Of a DNA stretch of 64,000 nt, positions 34,381-43,965 are shown in pieces. The first letter of the stretch is position 1; each line of letters begins with the position of its first letter. Under the pieces are notes generated by a model. That model saw nothing but the letters and a program-made list of their open reading frames with translations, was not told where the DNA came from and ran no database searches. A program made the position numbers and the translations under genes. The DNA lies in NCBI GenBank assembly GCA_933228675.1, contig OW121740.1, forward strand, positions 126,484,630 through 126,548,629, in the 5' to 3' direction. The stretch is from Stomorhina lunata (lineage: Eukaryota > Arthropoda > Insecta > Diptera > Rhiniidae).

Positions 34381-34889
34381 TAATTCTTTTCATCTTCTGA
34401 GTCGTGGTGGGTATAAGACTAAAATTCCGATGTGTTACAAACATCAAAACAAACTGAACATACTCTCTCCACCCATGGAGGTAGAGGGTATACAAATTAC
34501 AATGAATCATAGAGTAAGAGAAAATAAACAAACCTTTTATCGGTCAATTATGGTTAAAAAGTCCCCTGGTATGTTTTTTTTTTAAATATTATAATAATAA
34601 ATACATTTTGCATTAAAATGTTTATATTTTTAAAACTTGTTTTTAAGAATAGAATATAAATGTATTAATTAAACATTAATTTCAAGCTACTATTTTGTGA
34701 TATTTGGCGATTGAAAATATTGCAGTCTTTTTTTTTAACATTTTTGAATATCAAATATTTTATTTGATTATAAATGTTAAAGTCACACGTGCTAAAATAA
34801 AAATGATTGTTATTGAATTTACAAACTAATAAATTAAATGTTGTTGTTTAAAAAATGTATTTCTTATAATTACGAAATGAGTTCATACA
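34381..34889. other. AT-rich intergenic DNA
   Basis: 34400-34490 resembles a family B tail fragment (GTGTTACAAACATCAAAACA, then CCACCCATGGAGGTAGAGGG). The rest is unassigned. Confidence 0.5.
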
Positions 34890-35330
34890 TAATTCAAAGT
34901 ACAGTCCATCGTTGGTCGTAACTTTGAGGTAGCATATGGACTCCTCTCAAAAAAATGGTTTCGATTTAAGGTAAGGAATAAATCCATTAAATTTCTGATA
35001 ACCTGTTCTGATGTGAAGCGTATTCTAGTAGGGACATTCTGCATTGGTCAAATCAAGTAGTAGGCAGAAGAGGTAGGGTTTGGGCTATAAGCGGGTGAAA
35101 AAATACTTCCTATCCATTGTTCTGCTAATAGTTTTTGACTGGTCTTGCAATATGTGGTGTTTGATCGAATAATCTGGTAATTTTTTCATTAAACTCTTTA
35201 AATGAATCAATTGTCTTCGGCACAGGTTCCCTCCAATTTTTCATATTCTCCAGACAATTTATTTTTCCGAAACTTAAAGAAATGGCTTGGAGAATGAGAT
35301 TTGAGTCCAACAACGAAATCATCTCTCTCA
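34890..35330 (-). pseudogene. mariner (DD34D-type) transposase C-terminal relic
   Basis: Read on the minus strand with several frame breaks: FDQTPHIARPVKNY (the region after the second catalytic Asp; the usual FQQDNARPH is damaged), WEVFFHP, then a segment matching the HLFRSLQ region only in spirit, and finally FLRGVHMLPQSYDQRW, which fits the FFRRGI-MLP-RW motif at the end of mariner transposases. Stops and indels are many. No TIRs were identified. The adjoining upstream ORF portion (GKINCLENMKNWREPVPKT) is not clearly mariner. Confidence 0.7.
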
Positions 35331-35333
35331 AAA

Positions 35334-37361
35334 AAAGAAGTAAGAATGTAATATTCGGCTCTGCCGAATCTTGTATACCCACCATCAAGTTGTTCGAGAG
35401 TGCAGCTAATTCAAAATGTTGACCAAATGTGGTATTGTTGGTAATATATTTGGACTAAATTCAGTTGCAGTGGTATACTTACTATAGTTAAACGTTTAAA
35501 AGTATCTAAGTGGTTTCCCAAGTATTTACCTTAAACAAAATGTTGTCCCATAACCGAATATAGTTTTACATTAATAAGCTGTTTCGTTGTGCCATAAACA
35601 TGTTGATCTTAATCTTTATATACTGAATGTACCTCCAAATCTTTTTGATTGTAGATAAAAAAGAGGATGTTATATATATAAGAACTATAGCCAAATGTTG
35701 ATCGATTGTTACAAAATTTAATATACTGGCTGGTATTAATATAAAGTTTATTTGTGCAAAATTTAGTGGCCATAGCTGACATAGTTTATAATTTAATAGC
35801 TTTTAACTGGCGTTTGTGACATTTTAGTGGTTACCGGGAGCGGTTATTATATGATAGCTATGGTCAACAATGGACCGATTCCTATAAAATTTGACATACT
35901 GACTGAAAGTTGCATAAAACTTCTCTGTTCTAAATTAAGTAGTCATAGATTTTACAATTTTATTCAATTTATCAGCATAAATGTGATTCCCGGGGCAGGG
36001 TTATATGGGAGCTCTAAGTAAATGTGAATCGATTTTAAGCATTTTCAGCACACAATTTCTATAACATATAGAAAGTACTTTTGCTAAATTTTGTCTCTCT
36101 TGCTCTTGTAGTTAAGGAGCTATCGCGCTTTTCTCTGACGGAAAGACGGACACAAACCGTCTTTTCTTTTGTATTTATACCCTTCACCACCATAGGTGGA
36201 AAGGGTATTATAAGTTTGTGCTGATGTTTGTAACGCATAGAAATATTTGTCTTAGACCCACCTTTTAGTATACCAATAGACTTAGAATCACTTTTTTGTA
36301 ACAACTGTAATCAATTTGCCGAATTTCGAGATAATCGGCCCACATTTGACCCTAGCTCTCAAATCAGTCCAAATGACGGAAACAGCTTAAATATATAAGT
36401 TTTAAGAAAATGTTTGTATGATGGCAAAATTTAGCAAATATTTGTCTTTATACGGGAAAAATAACACCTTTGACCTTAGTGGTGAAGGGTATCGTATGGT
36501 CGGCTTGACCGACTATAGCTCTTTCTTACTTGTTTTGTGTTTCCGTAAGTTTTTTATATGGGAGCTATGATCAAATAGTAACCGATTGTAACAAAATTTT
36601 GAACACTGGCTCGCATTCACATAAAACTTCCGTTTGTAAAATTTTGTTGCTGTAGCCCTTTTCGTTAAGGTGCCATCGCGCTTTTATCTGACGGACAGAC
36701 GGACATAAACCCCCTTTTTTTTGTATTTTTGTGTTTCCGTAAGTTTTTTATATGGGAGCTATGGTCAAATGGTGACCGATTGTGACACTGGTTGGCATTG
36801 ACATAAGACCTCCTCGTGCTAAATTTAGTGATTATATCTGTTATAGTTTTAGATTTATTGGCATTTAATTGTATTTTAGGTGAAATTTTGGCAGTTTCTG
36901 TAAGTTTTTTGTATGGGAGCTATGGTTAAATGTGAACCGATTTGAATGAAATTGTATATGCTGCCTAGGGCTTATGAAAAACTTCTATACACCATCATAG
37001 CTATTATAGTTTGCTATTTATTAGCAAATAAGCGATTAGCGTAGGCGAGGTTATATGGGAGCTATGGTCAAATGTTAACCGATTTTGCCCAATTTACCAA
37101 AATTACCAATACCAAAATTTTCTCAGAGATGAAGAATGTTTTTACTATGTTTCAGTGAGCTAGCTCCTTTCGTTTAGGAGTTATCGTGATTTCAACAGAC
37201 AGGCAGACGGACAGACAGACGGACATCGCTCAATCGTCTTAGAATTTCATAAGGATTCAGAATATATATCGTTTTTGTTTTCTGAGCCAATATTAAGGAA
37301 AATACAAACGGAATGACAATCCCAATATACCCCCCATTTTTATTGATGGTGGGTATAAAAA
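35334..37361 (+). mobile_element. Family A mini-me-like element, long copy with nested family B
   Basis: Head AAGTAAGAATGTAATATTCGG, hairpin ATTCGGCTCTGCCGAAT, ATACCCACCATCAA; tail ATTGATGGTGGGTATAAAAA. About 1.65 kb without the nested B copy. Interior shows repeated GGGAGCTATGGTCAAATG modules, each followed by an ACCGATT motif, and two GACGGACAGACGGACA tracts. Confidence 0.78.
36176..36536 (-). mobile_element. Short family B element inside family A
   Basis: Reversed B copy with both ends (TATACCCTTCACCACCATAG and CTATAGCTCTTTCTTACTTG) but only about 360 bp, missing the central part including the GTCY tract. It interrupts the family A phrase TTTGTATTT / TTGTGTTTCCGTAAG, intact at 36720-36745 and 42508-42530. 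Confidence 0.85.
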
Positions 37362-39060
37362 TAACTATTTTGAAGAATTATATAAATCAAATTTTTCGGA
37401 AGGGATAAAACAAGTTGGAGAAACATTGGACTAAGTATGAGTAGCTCAATGAAAAATCTCTATATAAACCAATAGAACACAGACTTATTGACCTGCAAAT
37501 TTTAACTATTCTTGTTCAAAACTTACTTTTTGGCTACTTTTGAAAAAGTTCTCACACTAAATAAAGTCAAACTAAGTTTCTAGAATTTAAAAAATAATAA
37601 GTCCATTCATTTTTAAAATTCTTGAAAGTGAATCTTAAAATTTCCTTGAAATTTAGGAAATAAATGTGTGTAGTATTTACTTAGAATAAATGCCTTGTTT
37701 TTAATTTTTTAAAATTTTAAACAAACTACAAATTGAAATTTGGTTAAGAAAAGTAATATAATTTAACACGCTTAAATTAATTTATAATTTTTATAATTGC
37801 AAAGCTATTCGACCAAAAAACTGGCGTAAAAATTAACCCAATTAATTTAAAAATTTTAAATATTTCAAAACAAAATTGTAAAAATTTTTCAGGAAATACA
37901 CAAGTAATTTTAACTTGATTATTGTTATTATTTTAATATTCTAATCTTCAATATTTGATACTCAAATAGTTCTAACTACTATATAAAATTACATTCATTG
38001 ATTAAAGCAACAGGTATTTTACAATTTCTTTTTTAAATGTTTGTATTCAACTTTGAAGCGTAATAATTTGTGATATGAATAATATTTGAAAATTCTAACA
38101 AATCATTATCACAATCTAATTTTAGAGTTTTTTTTACTGATTTTCAGCAAATCTGAGAACATTATTAAAAACTGGAAAAATTTGTAAGAAAAATATTTCC
38201 ATAGAAAAACTTAATATAAGTTTTATCGGGTGATTTTTTAGCATTCGATATCGAACGAATACTTGGACTTTTAACGAATATTGTGTAACATACTTTAGGG
38301 ATTTTCGACATAACTTATTTTGCAAAAAGTTAATTTACTATCAGGGAACTTTTGACATACAAGTAAACTTTATATGTTATATTATTATTTAGATTATCCT
38401 AAAAGTATGCTACACAAATGTTTCTGAAACATCTTACATTTCAATCGATACCGAATGCGGCGATTTGGCTTCAGATTTTATACATTTTGTTATCTTATAG
38501 AATAGTGGATGACGACAAAGTCAGAGTGCTATAGATGGTTCCTTTGTAATACCTGCAAGGGATACAAAAAGAGGATATAAACTACCAATTGATTTGACAA
38601 AGGCCGAGATGCTATCACGCATAAGGTATTTTATAAAAGTTAGTCTTCGAATGCTCGTATAGATTGTTCAGAAAAGACTTACCAAGACGGTAAGCCTTAA
38701 GATTTACAAGGGCTGGGCAAAGTCATTACACATCGCATGTAACTCGATTGCTAAGTCTGAAAGAAGGCTTACTATCATATATGGACAATGCTAATTTGAA
38801 ATATGTGGTTTTGTGATGCAGATGATCTTAGCATTACATTATTTGCAATTTGCAAAGGCAAACGGTATACTTATGTCTATATACTAGTATAATAATATTT
38901 GCCGGGCACGTTATTATGACTGGGTATACAGAAAAGTTCTATGGTGAAATGTCTCGTTATCTTAAAGATACCTGGTATTCACGAGTTAAAACATATGTTA
39001 TGAAAACATTAAATAGGTATTATTCCAAGCTAATAGAACTTCTGGCCTTTATCTGAAGAA
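37362..39060. other. AT-rich intergenic DNA
   Basis: No recognisable gene. 38500-39050 is less AT-rich and has a 68-codon plus-strand ORF (38850-39056) with no recognised domain; with LINE and mariner relics just downstream it is more likely decayed transposon than a gene. Confidence 0.45.
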
Positions 39061-39064
39061 AGTT

Positions 39065-39300
39065 GAACCAAGTGCTATTTATAGCCTCGTCATTATCGAA
39101 ACTAATGGCGATCTGACGGGTCAAGCTCTGGTATATATAATGGATGCATCAAAAGTTGCAAGCCAAGCTTTCTCAGTTTTTGGCGAGTGACCAAAGATGT
39201 GTTTCGTGGTATAATACGATTGAGCAATTCTTGCTGCTTTTCGTTGATGGCACTCAAAAATATACCACACCCATTCAACCAAACTGACAGCATAATCTTT
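39065..39300 (-). pseudogene. mariner transposase relic
   Basis: Minus strand RQKLRKLGLQLLMHPLYIPE followed by LDPSDRH matches the mariner motif LGWEVLPHPPYSPDLAPSDYH; the last Asp of that motif is the third catalytic residue. A stop follows at once. Upstream the frame includes QQELLNRI, not clearly mariner. Confidence 0.7.
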
Positions 39301-39489
39301 TGGCTTTTAAAGTAGTTTTAAGATAGTTTGATTTGACGCTTGATGTTATTGTAAACAATCCATTATTCTCTTCAGTTATGATTTGCTTCAAAAACGGATC
39401 ATATTCATTGCGTTTAAGGTGGCACCCAATGCTAAAGTCGATATGATGATAAACTTATGAAAATATGTACTACAAATTTTAATCCGCTT

Positions 39490-39609
39490 CATATAAATAG
39501 AGTTTTTTACATTGGCATCAGGCTAACGAAAGCCGGGGGATTAGAGGCAGACATCCGTGATCGTATGAACAAAGCTAGAAGTGCTATTCTGAAACTAAAT
39601 AAAATTTGA
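39490..39609 (+). pseudogene. LINE reverse-transcriptase fragment
   Basis: Reads NRVFYIGIRLTKAGGLEADI then RDRMNKARSAILKLNKI and a stop: the FTYLGS-DGG-EADI-RI-KA motif after the catalytic core in many insect LINE reverse transcriptases. About 38 residues only. Confidence 0.75.
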
Positions 39610-39790
39610 AGATGCTGCAACATTTAGCATAGAACGAAAATAAGAACTTTAAACTAGTTTTAAAATAGAATGGAAATAATTCTGTAACTTCAAAACCGTT
39701 GGGCGGATTTTAACACACATTTTAGTTGGGAATATAGATTTACTGTATATCAATCTAAAGGAAATTGTATTCTCCGAACAAAAATATTAT

Positions 39791-40659
39791 AAAACAAGTA
39801 AGAAAGTGCTATAGTCGGTCAAGCCCGACCATATGATACCCTTCACCATTAAGGTCAAAGGTGTTTTTTTCCTGTATAAAGACAAATATTTATTAAATTT
39901 TGCCATCATACAAACATTTTCTCAAAACTTATATGTACATATATTTAAGCTGTTTCCGTCATTTGAACTTATATGAGAGCTATTGTCAAATGTGGACCGA
40001 TTATGTCGAAAATTATGTATGCAGAAAATAAATTCAAAATTCTCATTATCTTCAGATTTACGAGCGTTTTAGTGATTTTTATCTCATTTAGTGCGTTTTG
40101 ACAGAAGAGTTTTTATGGGAGCTTTTTTCGAATGTGAACCGATTTCAACGAAATTTGGTACAGTGATTTTGGTTTACATAAGCAGTATTGGTTTTAAATT
40201 TAATGAAAAAATATTTATATATGTGGCCAAAATATCAATTCCGGGAAGTGGGACATATGGGATATACCATAAATAATGGACCGATTTTGACCAATTTCAA
40301 TAGCCATGGTTCCACTATAAAAAAAATTATTTGTGCTAAATTTCATCAAATTATTATTTGATTACATGGTTTACATGGGGGATTGACATCGCTGTATCGA
40401 CTCAGAAAGTGATTCTAACGTGGGGTTCATATAACTCAAACGGCTGCCGATTGAGTGAAATTTACATGTATTTTGTTTTTGTTACAATAACAAAACACAT
40501 GTAAATTTTACTCAATCGTCAGCCGCTTGAGTTATATAAACCCCACATAAGCCTTTTGGTATACTAAAAGGTGGGTCTAACACAAATATTTCTATGCGTT
40601 ACATACATCAGCACAAACTTATAATACCCTTTCCACATATGGTGATGAAGGGTATAAAT
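39791..40659 (+). mobile_element. Family B mini-me-like element with a nested MITE
   Basis: Head AAAACAAGTAAGAAAGTGC, hairpin AGTCGGTCAAGCCCGACCAT; tail ATATGGTGATGAAGGGTATA. Most of the GTCY tract is lost (only GATTGACATCGCTGTATCGA remains). A 129-bp MITE sits at 40419-40547. Confidence 0.85.
40419..40547. mobile_element. 129-bp PIF/Harbinger-type MITE (hairpin)
   Basis: Almost wholly palindromic: CGTGGGGTTCATATAACTCA at the left pairs with TGAGTTATATAAACCCCACA at the right, and ACATGTA repeats lie near the loop. TAA at 40416-40418 and 40548-40550 flanks it; other family B copies have a single TAA there (GATTCTAAGCC). A 3-bp TWA duplication is typical of PIF/Harbinger. Confidence 0.88.
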
Positions 40660-40785
40660 ATGATGAATTAAAAATAGCAAATAACACTTTTGGTAGAAAA
40701 CATGACAACAGCCTAAATGTTTTTTCTGCATTAAATGAAAATTCGCAATGTTATTAAAGTTTTTAGGGGGAAAAAAACAGATATT

Positions 40786-41571
40786 AAAAAAACAAGTAAG
40801 AAAGTGCTATAATTGGTCAAGCCCGACCATACCCGACCATACCCTTCACCACTAAGGCCAAAAGTGTTATTTTTCCTGTATAAAGACAAATATTTGCTAA
40901 ATTTTGCCATCATACAAACATTTTCTCAAAACTTATATATTTAAGCTGCTTCCGACATTTGGACTTATATAAGAGCTAGGGTCAAATGTGGACCGATTAT
41001 CTCGAAATTTGGAAAATTGATTACAGTTGTAACAAAAATTATGTATGCAAAAATAAACTAAAAATTCCCATTATCTTCAGATTTACGAGCGTTTTAGTGA
41101 TTTTTGTCTCATTTAGTGCGTTTTTTAAGAAAAGTTTGTATGGGAGTTATGGTCAAATGCGGACCGATTTTAACGAAATTTAGTACAGTGATTTAGGTTT
41201 ACATCAGCAGTATTTGATTTGATATTTGTGGCCAATATATCAATTCCCGGAAGTGGGACATATGAGAGGTACCATAAATAATGGTCCGATTTTGACGAAT
41301 TTCAATAGCCATGGTCCCATTATCAAAAAATGATCTGTGCCAAATTTCATCAAATCATCTTTAGAATTGCGACCTGTAGTTTGATTACAAGGTTTACATG
41401 GGGGTCCAGCCAGCCAGCCAGACGGACGGACATCGCTAAATCGACTCAGAAAGTGATTCTAAGCCTATTGGTATACTAAAAGGTGGGTCTAAGACAAATA
41501 TTTCCATGCGTTACATACATCAGCACAAACTTATAATACCCTTTCCACCTATGGTGGTGAAGGGTATAAAA
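40786..41571 (+). mobile_element. Family B mini-me-like element, copy 5
   Basis: Head AAACAAGTAAGAAAGTGC with a locally duplicated CGACCATACC; tail ACCTATGGTGGTGAAGGGTA. Contains CCAGCCAGCCAGACGGACGG. It abuts a family A element directly. Confidence 0.85.
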
Positions 41572-43098
41572 ACTAGTAAGAGTGTTATATTCGGCTGTAC
41601 CAACCATCAAGTTGTGTTAAATTTAGAAACATATCTCATATATCTACGAGTGTGCAGCAAATTCAAAACGTGGACCAAATTGTAAAAAAGTTGTTACGGT
41701 AGTTGGTATTGTTGGTAAAATATTTGGAATAACTTCGGTTGCAGTAGCTTTATAGTTCAACATTCAAAAGTGTGTAAGTGGTTTCCCTAGTGTTTATTTA
41801 CTTTGAAAAAATTCGATATCGTAACCTGATATGGTTTTACATTAATAAGTTGTTAAATACTTTTCGTTTAGCTTAATGTTTAGTTAGGATAAATAAATTG
41901 ATAGTAATACGACAGGTCCACATATTTTGCTAGGAGTTCCTCATGCATTTACCATATACATAATCTTAATATGCTGCTTGTACCTCAGAATCTTTTTGAT
42001 TGTAGATATAAAAAAGGGGATGTAATATACGAATTATAGCCAAATGTTGACCGATTATAACAAAATTTCACATACCGGCTGGTATTTATATAAAGCTTAT
42101 TTAGTGGCAATAGCTGTCATAGTTCCTAATTTAATAGCTTTTAACTGGTCCTTGCTAAATATTTTTTGGTTTCCGGCAGTGTTTTTTATATGAAAGCTAT
42201 AATCAAGTATGGACCGATTTGTATAAAATTTGATTTACTGACCAATAGTTGCATAAAACTTCTTTATTCTAAATTTAGTCGTCATAGCTATTACAATTGT
42301 ACTCAATTTATCAGCATTCATGAGTTTCCTGGGGCGGGATTATGTGGGAGCTCTAACTAATTGTGAACCGATTTCACCCATTTTCAGTACACAAATTTTG
42401 TTACATATCAAAAATACTTTTGTGAAATTTTGTCTTTCTAGCTTTTGTAGTTAAGGAGCTGTCGCGCTTTTATCTGACGAACAGACGGACATAAATCTAA
42501 TTTTCTTTTTGTATTTTTGTGTTTCCGTAAGTTTTTTATATGGGAGCTATGGTCAAATGATGACCGATTGTGACAAAATTTTGCACACTGGCTGGCATTT
42601 ACATAAGAGATGCTTGTGCTAAATTTAGTGGCCAAAGCTATTACAGTTAATCATTTATTTACATTTAAGTGAATTTCAGGTGGAATTTAGGCTGTTTTCG
42701 TATGTTTTTAAAAGGGGAGCTATTGTTAAATGTGAACCGATTTCGATGAAATTTTATATGCTGCCTAGTGCTTATGTAAAACTTCTAGATAACAAATTTT
42801 GTCATCATATTTAGCTGTTATAATTTGTCATTTATTAGCAAATAAGCGATTAGCCTAGACCATGTTCAAATGTAAACCGATTTTGTCCAACTTCAATACC
42901 AAAAATTTCTCATAGCTGAAGAATGTTTTCAGTGAGCTAGCTCCTTTCGTTTAGGCGTTATCGTGATTTCAACAGACAGACAGACGGACATCGCTCAATT
43001 GTCTTTGTCAATTTTATAAGGATTCAGAATATATATAGTTTTTGATTTTTGAGCCAATATTAAGGAAATTACAAACGGAATGACAATCTCAATATAAG
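41572..43098 (+). mobile_element. Family A mini-me-like element, copy 3 (3' end lost)
   Basis: Head CTAGTAAGAGTGTTATATTC with a short deletion in the hairpin (CGGCTGTACCAACCATCAAG). Interior modules as in other A copies, with CAGACAGACAGACGGACATC. It stops at AATGACAATCTCAATATA and lacks the TTGATGGTGGGTATA tail. Confidence 0.75.
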
Positions 43099-43965
43099 AC
43101 AGATAGCTTAAGCTTCTAAAGGAGAACTTTAATAAATTAAACCCATTTTTCAATATCTTTTAACGGAATTATTATTTGTGACGATGAAATTTAGACATAG
43201 TAATGATGTATCATCAAATATTTGAAATGAAATTAATTAAATACGCCAGATCTGTATCAATAACCTATTACAGGTCATTGATCCAGTAATTAAGACTCAT
43301 TCTAAAAATTTATGATTAAACAATTTTTAAATGAACTAAGTATTTTCCATATTCTAAATAATTTAATACAAACCAAAAGAACTAAGGGAAAAATCAGAGT
43401 AATAGTCATAATAAAAACGGAAGTAAAAATATGACAAAATTTGCAAAAACAAACAAACAAACAAATATTCGAATATTTAAAACTAGTGGCTTAAGTTGTA
43501 GACTTTAACATGTGCCGAAATATTCTTAGATAAAATCTAAGAAAATCATTAAAATCTAAACAAAATTTTTACAATTTGACACCTTAAAATCTATAAATAT
43601 TTATTACTTTGTTTTAAGAGTGTATTAGTACCTAAGTTCTCATGCAACGATTGAAATGATTTAAGTGTTAAAATTTGTTTTTGAATTTATATTTTCATAA
43701 GTAAATTGTAAAACATTTCAATTTAGAAGATACCAAAAAAATAAAGAGAAGTAACAGAAAAAAATCTTAGAGAATTTGTTAAAACTTGAGGCTTTAAACA
43801 AGTCTTAACTTAGTTCGATTTGAAACGTGCTACTGGAAACATCTAACAAAAAAAAACCAAAAATATCAGTTAAAACTTTAACCTATTCAAATCCCGGCTT
43901 AGTAAAAAACAACAACAAAAAATCACCAAAATTGTATTTACTGAGAAAAGACCAATAAAGCTAAA
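43099..43965 (+). other. Intergenic DNA and putative 5' region of the protease gene
   Basis: AT-rich. ATATCAGTTAAAAC at 43863-43876 contains a TCAGT initiator-like motif about 98 nt before the ATG, but no TATA box stands 30 bp upstream, so the promoter is uncertain. A GATAAAATCTAAG-rich stretch is otherwise unassigned. Confidence 0.4.

Noticed and set aside
36176..36536. Helitron identity for families A and B
   Set aside because: No convincing TC start with CTRR end or precise A/T insertion was seen; heads and tails are complementary and GTCY tracts point to mini-me-like elements instead.
42166..42360. ORF also seen at 35827-36021 (ending INVIPGAGLYGSS-type)
   Set aside because: Repeat-borne, in non-coding family A; frames are not preserved between copies.
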